Assembly: GCF_036325985.1 (NCBI RefSeq)
Contig: NZ_JAUHLI010000003.1
Span: 203,454 to 267,453 of the forward strand
From: Alkalimonas cellulosilytica
GTDB lineage: Bacteria > Pseudomonadota > Gammaproteobacteria > Enterobacterales > Alteromonadaceae
Direction of reading: 5' to 3'
Length of the DNA stretch: 64,000 nucleotides
Within the stretch, counting starts at the first letter, position 1. Every line of letters begins with the position of its first letter. This document shows positions 25,891-34,044 of the stretch, piece by piece. Position numbers and translations under genes: made by a program. Under the pieces are notes generated by a model, which saw nothing but the letters and a program-made list of their open reading frames with translations, did no database searches and was not told the DNA's origin.

Positions 25891-27456
25891 ATGAAAACTC
25901 TGCTTGCGCTTAGTATTGGCGCTATTTTAGCTGGCAGCACCTTGCTTAGCCCTGCCGTATCGGCAGCTACGCCAACCCCTTACATCCATACCCAATTTAA
26001 TGTCACCGAGTCGATGCAGCAAGCTGACTTGCTGGTGGTATTGGTACCGGAAGACAGCGGCGAACTGCGGTTATCTGGTTGGGATCGTGCCAGTCGTAAT
26101 CACATCAATCGCGCCATCAGTGTGGCTGCTTTTACCGGCAAAGCCGGCTCACAGCTGGAGATTGTTGCACCTGTCGGTCTGAATTATGGCCGCGTGCTGC
26201 TGTTAGGTGTCGGTAACCCGGCAGAGCTGACCCGGGCCAAAGCCGAAGAAATGGGCGCCAGCTTGAGCGGCTGGGTCAATGGCACCAAAGCAGAGACCGT
26301 GCATGTGCACAGCCAGCTGATTGCCAATGCCACCGACAATCACCGCATCAGCGCCGCCCTTGCCCATGGCGTTGAGCTGCGTAACTACCGCTTCGATCGC
26401 TACAAAAGCCAGCCCGATGCGCGCCCGGCCCAGCGCTACAGCTGGCAGGTCGCACTGGCTACCGATGCGCGTGTTCAATTTGAGCAAAAGCAGGCTCTGG
26501 CCCAGGGAGTCTTTACCGCCCGTGAGCTGACCAACTTACCTGGCAGCGATGGTTACCCGGAGGCCTTTGCCCGATACGCGCAGCAGGTGCTGGAGCCGCT
26601 GGGGGTGGAAGTAACTATTTTGGGCCCGGAGCAAGTAAAAGCACTGGGTATGGGTTCTTTGTACAGTGTAAGCCAAGGCAGCCATATGAAAGCCCACCTG
26701 CTGGTAGCGCGCTGGCGCGGCAATCAGGATGAGCAACCGATTGCTTTGGTGGGAAAAGGCAACAGCTTTGATACCGGTGGTTACAACTTAAAAACTCAGG
26801 CCGCTTCTATTTTACGGATGCATACCGACAAAGCCGGTGGCGCCGCTGTGGTGGGTGCCATCAAGGCATTGGCCGGACAAAAAGCGCCGGTGCATGTAGT
26901 TGGCGTGGTACCGCTCTCAATCAATATGATCTCTGGCGATGCCACCTTGCCGGGGGATGTAGTCACTGCCGGTGATGGTAGCACCATTGAAGTAGGTAAC
27001 ACCGATGCGGAAGGTCGCCTGATCCTGGCCGATGGGATCTGGTATGCCCGCGAGCACTTAAATGCCCGAGCCATTGCTGATATCGCTACCCTGACCGGCG
27101 CTAAAGTCGGTGCACTCGGCAATGCGTATTCCGCTATCTTTACCCAGCACAGTGACATTGAGCAAACGATGCGCGAAGCTGGTGACTTAGTGCAGGAGCG
27201 GGTTTGGCCACTGCCGCTGGAGGGTTACGATGGCATCGTGCGCAGCCGTATTGCTGATCGCATCAACACCGGCTCGCCAGGTGCTCAGGCCGGGGCCATC
27301 TTCCTGCAGCATTTTGCCGGCGATACGCCCTGGGTGCACATTGATATGGCAGGAGAAGCTTTTGTCAACAGCGCCACTGGCATTCACCCGGAAGGCAGCA
27401 CCGGCCATGGGGTGCGGCTGTTAACGGAGTGGGTCAAGCTGTATCAGGCGCAGTAA
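25891..27456 (+). CDS. Secreted M17 leucyl aminopeptidase-family protein
   Basis: A 521-aa exported relative of cytosol aminopeptidase. A Sec signal peptide (KTLLALSIGAILAGSTLL..., cleavage near VSAAT) is unlike cytosolic PepA. The C-terminal catalytic domain keeps the M17 metal and catalytic residues: GNSFDTGGYNLK with Lys, HTDKAGGAAVVG, and EVGNTDAEGRLILADG. The N-terminal 200 residues are the usual macro-like domain. A periplasmic peptide scavenging role is inferred. It follows the GDPD gene by 50 bp and ends at a good terminator. Confidence 0.9.
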   Translation: MKTLLALSIGAILAGSTLLSPAVSAATPTPYIHTQFNVTESMQQADLLVVLVPEDSGELRLSGWDRASRNHINRAISVAAFTGKAGSQLEIVAPVGLNYGRVLLLGVGNPAELTRAKAEEMGASLSGWVNGTKAETVHVHSQLIANATDNHRISAALAHGVELRNYRFDRYKSQPDARPAQRYSWQVALATDARVQFEQKQALAQGVFTARELTNLPGSDGYPEAFARYAQQVLEPLGVEVTILGPEQVKALGMGSLYSVSQGSHMKAHLLVARWRGNQDEQPIALVGKGNSFDTGGYNLKTQAASILRMHTDKAGGAAVVGAIKALAGQKAPVHVVGVVPLSINMISGDATLPGDVVTAGDGSTIEVGNTDAEGRLILADGIWYAREHLNARAIADIATLTGAKVGALGNAYSAIFTQHSDIEQTMREAGDLVQERVWPLPLEGYDGIVRSRIADRINTGSPGAQAGAIFLQHFAGDTPWVHIDMAGEAFVNSATGIHPEGSTGHGVRLLTEWVKLYQAQ

Positions 27457-27488
27457 CAGCAGCACTGCACCCGTGCATAGTGTGTAGC

Positions 27489-27511
27489 AGCGGCCTTCGG
27501 GCCGCTTTTTC
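27489..27511 (+). terminator. Rho-independent terminator after the M17 aminopeptidase gene
   Basis: AGCGGCC / GGCCGCT, a 7-bp GC-rich stem closed by a stable TTCG tetraloop and followed by TTTTT. It lies 32 bp past the stop codon and just before the convergent transporter stop at 27525. Confidence 0.9.
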
Positions 27512-27524
27512 GTGCGCTAAGTGG

Positions 27525-28859
27525 TTATTCCACCTGATCCTGCCAGGCTTCAGCCACCGCACTGCCCCGGCTTTCATTCAGCGGCAGCACCGCTATGATT
27601 GCCAGTGCAAACAGCAGCAGACAAAAGATAATGGCATCGGCCAGGCCAAAGGCCCACTGCATCACTCCAAGTCCCACCATGCCAAACACCGCAGCCAGTT
27701 TGGTGGTCATGCTCCAAAAGCCAAAGAACTCGGCTGATTTCACATTCGGCGTCAGTACCCCAACCAAAGCCCGGGCCGCCGATTGCGAAGCCCCTAAGCT
27801 GGCCCCGGCCAACACACCGGCAAACAAAAACACATACTGCGCCTGCCAGTTCACGCCGAGCCAGGCATGGCTAAGTGCAGTCAGGCCTGGTGTTTGCCAA
27901 ATGGCCAAAATTGCCAGCAACCACAGCAGCAAGGTAAGAATATAAGTAGTGCGGGCCCCGATGGCACTTTGTAAAAAGCCAAAGCCAACAGCGCCTAATG
28001 CAGCGGTGATCTGCACCGTGACAAACATCAGTACCCGCACCTGTTCATCCCAGCCAATTACCTGAGCACCATAGATAAACGAAAAGGCGATGATGATGTA
28101 AATGCCAGCCATGGCAAAGAACACCGAAATCAGCAAAATACGCAGATCGCGAAATTGCGGCAGGTGCTGCCAGGTTAGCTTCAGGCGTGCCAGCCCGGCT
28201 TTAAGCAAGGTCTGCCCGGCCGGTAAGGTGCGTTTGGTGCCGTGCTCGCGCACAAATACAAAGGTAGGAATGGCAGCCAGCAAGAAAAACGCAGCGGCAA
28301 AGGGCCCGACATAGCGAATGGTGTCGTAGTTTTCCAGCGAGACTTCGCCCAGAAAGTACAGCGTAAAGGCGGTTGCTATCAGGCCACCAATATAGCCTAA
28401 GCTCCAACCCAGGCCCGAGATCCAGCCAAGCGCCTTACGTGGTCCAAGATCAGTTAAAAAGCTGGCAATAAAGCCCTCGCCAATGGCGTAGGCAAAGTTT
28501 GACACAATGATCAGCAGCATGGCCGGTACAATCCAGCCAGGCTCCACCAGGTACAGCAGCGCCGTTGCACCAACGGTCAGCAGATAACTGGCAAACAAAA
28601 AGCGCTTACGACTGGCCGAGTAATCCATCACCGCACCACAAACCGGGTTGGCCACCACCACCAGCAAATAGCTGATGGCCAGCGACAGGCTCCACAACAA
28701 GTTGCCGGTACGGTAGTCCGGGCTGTCCCCCACCACAATGCGGGTAAAGAGATCACCGTAAATCACGGTGATGATCAGTAAGGTATAGGCCTGATTGGCG
28801 AAATCAAACATCGCCCAGCCGAAGATCTCACGTTTTGGAGCCAGCTTTGTTGGTGTCAT
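27525..28859 (-). CDS. MFS transporter of the UMF1 (Atg22-like) family
   Basis: A 444-aa integral membrane protein with about 12 helices. The start EIFGWAMFDFANQAYTLLI is the UMF1 family hallmark (WxxxDxANsa/q), followed by SRKRFLFASYLLTVGATALL. The second half has GASLGASQSAARALVGVLTP, characteristic of UMF1 proteins (vacuole effluxer Atg22-like in yeast). Substrate unknown. Convergent with the aminopeptidase gene; 116 bp upstream lies the broken racemase gene in the same orientation. Confidence 0.87.
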   Translation of the reverse strand: MTPTKLAPKREIFGWAMFDFANQAYTLLIITVIYGDLFTRIVVGDSPDYRTGNLLWSLSLAISYLLVVVANPVCGAVMDYSASRKRFLFASYLLTVGATALLYLVEPGWIVPAMLLIIVSNFAYAIGEGFIASFLTDLGPRKALGWISGLGWSLGYIGGLIATAFTLYFLGEVSLENYDTIRYVGPFAAAFFLLAAIPTFVFVREHGTKRTLPAGQTLLKAGLARLKLTWQHLPQFRDLRILLISVFFAMAGIYIIIAFSFIYGAQVIGWDEQVRVLMFVTVQITAALGAVGFGFLQSAIGARTTYILTLLLWLLAILAIWQTPGLTALSHAWLGVNWQAQYVFLFAGVLAGASLGASQSAARALVGVLTPNVKSAEFFGFWSMTTKLAAVFGMVGLGVMQWAFGLADAIIFCLLLFALAIIAVLPLNESRGSAVAEAWQDQVE

Positions 28860-28975
28860 AACACACTCACATCAGAGGTTTGTATCACTCTAGCATGAAA
28901 ATAATCACAGCTTACAAGCTGACAGCAAGGCCCAGATCATTTTTCGCAGCATCCAGTTCCATTCCTTTGTCGTTG

Positions 28976-29667
28976 TTATTGCAGCGCCCACTCCACCGCT
29001 TTGGCTGCATGGATGGCGGTGGTATCGTACAGCGGCACTTCGGTATCTTGCTGCTTGATCAGCATGCCAATTTCGGTACAACCTAGAATAACCGCTTCGG
29101 CACCAGCGTCCGATAAGGCTTTTACGATACGCAAATAGGCTTGCCGGGACTCTGACTTGATCTGCCCCTGGCACAGTTCCTGGTAGATAATACGATGCAC
29201 CAATTGTCTGTCCGCTGCATTGGGTACCAACACCTCAATGCCATGCGGTTCGGCCAAACGTTCTTTGTAAAAGCCTGCTCCATGGTAAAAGCGGTACCTA
29301 ACAACCCCACTTTTCTCACGCCATCCCGAACCAGCACGTCCGCCGTGGCATCGGCTATGTGCAGCAGTGGAATGCGGATACTCTGCTCGATTTGCGCCGC
29401 AACTTTGTGCATGGTGTTGGTGCAAATCAGCACAAAGTCAGCACCGCCAGCTTCGACACTTTTGGCCGCTTTAACCAGGATCTCAGCAGTACCGTCCCAG
29501 TCGCCCTGATGCTGCAGCTTTTCAATCGGTTCAAAATCCACACTGTGTAACACGATGCTGGCCGAGTGCAGCCCGCCCAGTGCTTGTTTTATTCCAAGGT
29601 TGATTGCCCGGTAGTAACCTAAGGTGCTTTCCCAGCTCATACCGCCGATGAGTCCGATTGTTTTCAT
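28976..29667 (-). pseudogene. Aspartate/glutamate racemase family gene with a -1 frameshift
   Basis: Frame one from the ATG at 29667 reads KTIGLIGGMSWESTLGYYR ... ICTNTMHK (catalytic Cys region), up to GTAFTMEQAF, then derails. A second frame continues at once with FYKERLAEPHG, and later AVILGCTEIGML with the second catalytic Cys, to a stop at 28976. Adding one base in the A-run at 29269-29272 (a T-run on the coding strand) joins the frames into a normal-length (about 230 aa) racemase. I therefore annotate one gene broken by a single-base deletion, real or from sequencing. No programmed-slippage heptamer is evident. Function of the intact protein: interconversion of L- and D-aspartate or glutamate. 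Confidence 0.88.
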
Positions 29668-29712
29668 GCGATAATGGATTCCTTCTGTGATGTTGCCGCT
29701 GACAAGATCAGC

Positions 29713-29947
29713 TTAAAGCGGGTGGTTGTCGATATCAACTTGCTCGACTGAGGGTACCTTAATCAGCTTGTACTGATACAGAGAACCAATCTTAGAAGGT
29801 AGCAACAATGTGTTTATATCAGGTTTGTACACTACTGCATAAGGAAACTTTGTGAGCACAAAGCGGGGAGTATTTTTGCTCTTCGTACCAAGTATAGGCT
29901 ACTGGCACTTCCAACAAGACTGATGGGTGGAATATCAACTCCGCCAT
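29713..29947 (-). pseudogene. Decayed ParE/RelE-type toxin gene next to its antitoxin
   Basis: Starting 4 bp after the antitoxin stop, an ATG opens AELIFHPSVLLEVPVAYTWYE, matching the start of ParE-type toxins, but it stops after 42 codons. A different frame then reads PRFVLTKFPYAVVYKPDIN, matching the C-terminal part of the same toxins (usual arrangement RRF..FPY.v.Y). Between them roughly 30 family residues are missing. The gene has thus suffered an internal deletion and a frame change and should be non-functional. Homology fades near 29800; the second frame runs on to 29713. The identification rests on pattern memory, not a search. Confidence 0.72.
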
Positions 29948-29951
29948 AGTC

Positions 29952-30170
29952 TTATTTAAGCTTAGTTTTTATTTCATCCCAGGAAATGCCCTGAACCTTG
30001 CCAGTTTCAAGTTCATCCAGGCGCTGCTCCGCTACCAGGCTCCATGCAGCATCAACATCGTCATCCTGCGTTTTTTCAAGGCTTGATATCAAACAATGAG
30101 CCAGCAAGGCTCTATCATTAGCGGAAAGTTCTTTGGTAACTTCAATTACCTGCTCAAGAGTTACACTCAT
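29952..30170 (-). CDS. Putative addiction-module antitoxin (TIGR02574-type)
   Basis: A 72-aa acidic small protein: TLEQVIEVTKELSANDRALL near the start, then DDVDAAWSLVAEQRLDELETG and a C-terminal GISWDEIKTKLK. This is the pattern of antitoxin components of ParE-type modules annotated as addiction module protein. The frame is intact. Downstream by 4 bp lies the ruined toxin gene, so the antitoxin is an orphan relic. Antitoxins of this type normally bind both the toxin and their own promoter. Confidence 0.8.
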   Translation of the reverse strand: MSVTLEQVIEVTKELSANDRALLAHCLISSLEKTQDDDVDAAWSLVAEQRLDELETGKVQGISWDEIKTKLK

Positions 30171-30284
30171 AGCAAAAGCACTCCATCAATAAGTAAACCG
30201 AGTTAGCATGCTTAAAGTTTTGTGCCGACAAATTGCCCGATACTTTCCCACCGTTGTTAACCACAGAAGCTGTTAACTGAAAGG

Positions 30285-30315
30285 AAAAAAACCGGCCCTT
30301 GCGGAGCCGGTTTTT
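30285..30315 (-). terminator. Rho-independent terminator of htpX
   Basis: AAAAACCGGC / GCCGGTTTTT (10 bp) with an 11-nt loop, 26 bp beyond the htpX stop on the minus strand. The coding-strand transcript would carry GCCGG followed by TTTTTTCC. It also isolates the relic antitoxin gene from htpX read-through. Confidence 0.85.
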
Positions 30316-30340
30316 GGGGGTTTGTTTGAGATTTGCTGGT

Positions 30341-31201
30341 TTAAAACTCGCGGGTGTTTTGCAGCGCAGCGATGCGCTTTTCCAACGGTGGGTGCGACAT
30401 AAAAAGTTCAGACTTCTTGCCGCCGCCGGCAATACCGAAAGCAGCCATGCTGCCCTCTAACCGGCTTTCGTGGTTGTGCTGCAGGCGCTTTAGCGCAGCG
30501 ACCATCTTATTGGCGCCTTCTAAGCGGGCGGCACCGGCGTCGGCACGGTATTCACGCTGACGCGAGAACCACATTACGATGATGCTGGCCAGCACACCAA
30601 ACAGCATTTCCAGCGCAATCACGATACCAAAATAGGCAAAGGTCCCCAGCTGCTGGTTGTTTTGGCGGATGGCACCGGCAATCAAACGCGCCAGGAAAAT
30701 CACAAAGGTATTCACCACCCCCTGGATCAGCGTCAGCGTGACCATATCGCCGTTGGCAATGTGGGATACCTCGTGCGCCAATACGGCTTCCACTTCGTCT
30801 TCACGCATATTGCGCAGTAAGCCGGTGGACACCGCCACCAGAGCGTCGTTGCGCTTCATGCCGGTGGCAAACGCATTCATCTCCGGCGAGTCGTAAATCG
30901 CTACTTCCGGCATACCAATACCAGCTTTACGGGCCTGGCGGGCTACTGTATCCACCAGCCACTTTTCAGTGGCATTGCGCGGTTGCTGGATCACCACAGC
31001 GCCAGTAGAGCGCTTGGCCATCCATTTGGACATCGCCAGCGAGATAAAGGAGCCACCAAAACCAAAAATAGCGGCAAATACCAATAAGCCACCAATGCTG
31101 CCACGATCAATGCCGAAAAAGGTAAAAATAACACTCAGTGCAATACTCAGCACCACCAGCACTGCCAGGTTGGTTGCTAAAAACAACAGCACTCTTTTCA
31201 T
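30341..31201 (-). CDS. htpX: HtpX, membrane zinc metalloprotease
   Basis: Inner-membrane quality-control protease that cleaves misfolded membrane proteins. The 286-aa protein has two N-terminal helices (VLLFLATNLAVLVVLSIALS and IGGLLVFAAIFGFGGSFISL), the zinc motif VLAHEVSHIANGD, two further hydrophobic segments, and the third ligand Glu in REYRADAGAAR. Length equals the family (about 290 aa). It is monocistronic with its own terminator. In many gammaproteobacteria the gene is under heat-shock or Cpx control; I did not recognise such a site upstream. Confidence 0.94.
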   Translation of the reverse strand: MKRVLLFLATNLAVLVVLSIALSVIFTFFGIDRGSIGGLLVFAAIFGFGGSFISLAMSKWMAKRSTGAVVIQQPRNATEKWLVDTVARQARKAGIGMPEVAIYDSPEMNAFATGMKRNDALVAVSTGLLRNMREDEVEAVLAHEVSHIANGDMVTLTLIQGVVNTFVIFLARLIAGAIRQNNQQLGTFAYFGIVIALEMLFGVLASIIVMWFSRQREYRADAGAARLEGANKMVAALKRLQHNHESRLEGSMAAFGIAGGGKKSELFMSHPPLEKRIAALQNTREF

Positions 31202-31383
31202 GGTGAAACCTCATTTAAAATCAATACTGCCACTAATATAGGGCTGCCGGCTGAATTTTCAATGAATACGCGATGAAAAGCGCTCTGAAAGAGTGTAAGC
31301 AAAGTTGTCAGCCGATGTAGTATCCAACAACACAACCGGCTGCCGCGGGGTCTCTTTATAGGTTTTAGCAATCGATAATTATG

Positions 31384-31614
31384 CTAGGCAACAATTAATA
31401 TACCGATTAACAGTAGAAAAGTAGCCACACTGAACAGAAGACGAGCTACTCGCTTTCTTCGCTCATGAGAAATGGACTCTTCGAAAGTAGCAAATTCAAC
31501 CACACCTCCACTGGTGCGATTTTCAAATTCATACTTCATTACTTTACTATTCATCTTGTAACAAAGCACATAAAGCGCTACGGCAAAAATAATTAGTAAC
31601 CATCCACCAGCCAT
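31384..31614 (-). CDS. Small two-helix membrane protein, unknown
   Basis: A 76-aa protein I do not recognise. An N-terminal helix (AGGWLLIIFAVALYVLCYK) is followed by about 30 polar residues (EFATFEESISHERRKRVAR) and a C-terminal helix (LLFSVATFLLLIGILIVA). A clear GAGG ribosome site precedes the ATG with an A-rich spacer, supporting expression. It sits alone between htpX and the divergent pepE, with no partner to suggest a role. Confidence 0.62.
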   Translation of the reverse strand: MAGGWLLIIFAVALYVLCYKMNSKVMKYEFENRTSGGVVEFATFEESISHERRKRVARLLFSVATFLLLIGILIVA

Positions 31615-31850
31615 TTTTTTTTCCTCACAGTCAGTAGTTGAATTTCGAATTCAGCAAGAATTATGCCCTTAACAATAAATAGCTGTTTTAAAGTCAATAA
31701 AATTTCCGCTGCAAAGTTGTATGTAAATTAACCTGACAGGAAAAATTTTCTTTTAATGACAAATCAGTTTCTGACAAAGAGTTGTCAGCTGCACGTAGCT
31801 TGCTTAGACTGTGGGCCTTTCCACAAGCTTTTTCGGATATTGAGACAATA

Positions 31851-32552
31851 ATGCAGCTTTTAGCCCTGAGCAGTTCCAAAGTGAATAACAGCGATTACCT
31901 GGTGACTTACCTGCCCTGGATTAAGCAACATCTTAGCAGCTGTTCGCGTTTGCTGTTTGTGCCTTATGCCGGGGTGAGCATCGACTTTGATGCCTATCAG
32001 GCCAAAGTCGTTGAAGCACTGGCACCGCTGGGTATTGCGATTGATAGCCTGCATCGGTTTGACAACCCGGCCAACGCCATCGAGCAAGCTGAGGCGATTC
32101 TGGTAGGAGGCGGCAATACCTTTGCCTTGCTGCAACGGCTGCAGCAGCTGAATTTACTGGACTTAATCAAAAAACGCGTAACCGAAGGACTGCCCTACAT
32201 TGGCTGGAGCGCCGGGGCTAACCTCACTGGCTTGAGCATTCGTACCACCAACGATATGCCCATTGTGCAGCCGGAGTCGTTTGAAGCGCTTGGCTTATTG
32301 CCATTTCAGCTCAATCCGCATTACACCGATCAGCACCCAGCCGATTTTCATGGTGAAACCCGCGATATGCGCCTGGCAGAGTTTATGGTGTTAGAGCCTG
32401 AGATGCCGATCATTGCCTTACCGGAAGGCAGTGCTTTGTTGCGTCAGGGCAATCAGCTCACGGTATTGGGTGAACCGGGTGCTTACCAATTTTTAGCGGG
32501 CAACAAAACCGCCCTTGGTGCTGGCAGCGATCTGTCCGCGTTACTGCTTTAA
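31851..32552 (+). CDS. pepE: Peptidase E (S51 alpha-aspartyl dipeptidase)
   Basis: Cytosolic serine dipeptidase cleaving Asp-X dipeptides. Length 233 aa equals E. coli PepE. It begins QLLALSSSKVNNSDYLVTYL and has RLLFVPYAGVSIDFDAYQ, then AILVGGGNTFALLQRLQ and the nucleophile motif IGWSAGANLTG with its Ser. The frame is open upstream to 31782 but the ATG at 31851 matches the family start. Its 3' end overlaps the convergent bioD by 4 bp. Confidence 0.93.
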   Translation: MQLLALSSSKVNNSDYLVTYLPWIKQHLSSCSRLLFVPYAGVSIDFDAYQAKVVEALAPLGIAIDSLHRFDNPANAIEQAEAILVGGGNTFALLQRLQQLNLLDLIKKRVTEGLPYIGWSAGANLTGLSIRTTNDMPIVQPESFEALGLLPFQLNPHYTDQHPADFHGETRDMRLAEFMVLEPEMPIIALPEGSALLRQGNQLTVLGEPGAYQFLAGNKTALGAGSDLSALLL

Positions 32553-33229
32553 CCGGGCTTTAGCTGCGCCAACAGGGCTTTAGCCAGAGCCTGTTGCTGC
32601 GCTTGACTGGTGCCTGCTGGCTGATATGGCAGCACGCCCAAACAAGGTGCCGGGATGCGCTGCTGCAAATCGGCAATATTCTCCTGTTGCAGTTGCATCG
32701 CCGGATCGACGCAATTGGCTACCCAGCCGAGTAGCCGCAGACCTGAACGCTCGATTTCGCGCACCGTTAGCATGGCATGATTCAAACAGCCCAGTTTCAT
32801 CCCCACCACCAACAGCACTGGTAATTGCTGATCTATCACCCAATCGGCCAGGTAACGCCTATCCGATAATGGCAATAGCCAGCCCCCAGCCCCCTCTACC
32901 AGCACCAGATCAGCTTGCTGCTGTAAGGCACTAAGCTGCTGGCTAAGCACTGTTTCATCCAATGGCTGCTGTTCGATTGCAGCAGCAAGATGCGGTGCCA
33001 CCGCCGCTTGCAGCAAGATCGGATTGATGGCCGCATAATCCAGTAGCACCGAGCTGGCTTGTTGCAGGGCCAGCGCATCCGGGTTTTTACCACTGGCATC
33101 CACCCCGGCAGCAATGGGTTTGGCACCAATGGCGCTAAAACCAGCCTGGTTTAAGCCCTGCAATAAAGCAGTGCTGACATAAGTTTTGCCAGCATCGGTG
33201 TCGGTGCCGGTGACAAAGAAACTGGCCAT
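32549..33229 (-). CDS. bioD: Dethiobiotin synthetase
   Basis: Closes the ureido ring of dethiobiotin from 7,8-diaminopelargonate, CO2 and ATP. The 226-aa protein has the P-loop VTGTDTDAGKTYVSTALLQ at its start and VLVEGAGGWLLPLSDRRY. Length is normal. The ATG shares the bioC stop region (bioC ends at 33229), so translation is coupled within bioB-bioF-bioC-bioD. Confidence 0.95.
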   Translation of the reverse strand: MASFFVTGTDTDAGKTYVSTALLQGLNQAGFSAIGAKPIAAGVDASGKNPDALALQQASSVLLDYAAINPILLQAAVAPHLAAAIEQQPLDETVLSQQLSALQQQADLVLVEGAGGWLLPLSDRRYLADWVIDQQLPVLLVVGMKLGCLNHAMLTVREIERSGLRLLGWVANCVDPAMQLQQENIADLQQRIPAPCLGVLPYQPAGTSQAQQQALAKALLAQLKPG

Positions 33230-34044
33230 CAGCGCTTAACTCCGGTCAGATAAGCCACCTGATAGCTGGCTATGATTGACTCTGCTGTCTCTGCAGCGCC
33301 GTTTTCTAACGGCTCTGTTTGCGTAGTGCCAGCCCCTTTTGGGTAGGCCTGCTGCAACTGCTGCCAGTAGCTGCGCCCGGCCAGGCCTTTGCGGGTTTTA
33401 TCCGGCACATAGTTGGCTCCCAGAGATTTCAGCTCCCGGCCAAGTGCCAGCACATCCGGATAGCTAAGTTGCACGGTTTCTATTTGCAATTGCCAGTCCA
33501 TGGTAGGTGCCCCCTGCTGCATCGCCAGCAGCAGCGCATCGGCTGTCAGAAACTGATTGACGTGTGGCGTCAGCTCCAGTGCCAAAAAGGCCTGACGTAA
33601 CTCAGCCAGAGTGCCCTGCAGCAAGGTACTCAGCAAAACCATACCGCCGCTTTGCAGCACGCGTTCAAGCTCTGCTGCAACTTTGGATGGCTTGGGGCAC
33701 CACTGCAGCATTAAATTGGAGATGACCTTTTGCACCGAGGCCGCTGCCAGCGGTAAAGCCGCGGCATCGGCCTGAATGTATTCCTTCGCCAGCGCCAGCT
33801 GCTGTGCCTGTTGCAGCATGCCGGCACTTAAATCAACCGCCAGCAGCTGCTGGCAGCGCTGAACCAGCTCCGGGTGCAGCCAGGCCGGGCCACAGCCAAG
33901 ATCCAGCAGGCAGCCTTGGGAGGAAGTCGGCAATGCATCAAGTAACGCATAACCAGTTAAGCGCTGCAAACGGGCCGCGTTACTGTAGCTTTGGCAGGCT
34001 TTGCCAAAATGACGGGCAATGGCTTGCGCCTGAACAGACATCAA
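33229..34044 (-). CDS. bioC: Malonyl-[ACP] O-methyltransferase
   Basis: Methylates malonyl-ACP to disguise it for fatty acid synthesis and so start the pimelate chain. The 271-aa SAM-dependent methyltransferase has CLLDLGCGPAWLHPE as motif I, LAVDLSAGMLQQA and KVISNLMLQWCPK, the BioC pattern. It begins 4 bp inside the end of bioF and abuts bioD, part of the compact bio operon. Confidence 0.94.
   Translation of the reverse strand: MMSVQAQAIARHFGKACQSYSNAARLQRLTGYALLDALPTSSQGCLLDLGCGPAWLHPELVQRCQQLLAVDLSAGMLQQAQQLALAKEYIQADAAALPLAAASVQKVISNLMLQWCPKPSKVAAELERVLQSGGMVLLSTLLQGTLAELRQAFLALELTPHVNQFLTADALLLAMQQGAPTMDWQLQIETVQLSYPDVLALGRELKSLGANYVPDKTRKGLAGRSYWQQLQQAYPKGAGTTQTEPLENGAAETAESIIASYQVAYLTGVKR

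Noticed and set aside
29269..29275. Programmed -1 frameshifting in the racemase gene
   Set aside because: No X XXY YYZ heptamer in the right frame and no downstream stimulatory structure noticed; this family does not use frameshifting to my knowledge.
28976..29425. A separate gene for the C-terminal racemase half
   Set aside because: Its start codon lies inside the other frame and its first part has no homology; one gene with a frameshift explains both frames better.
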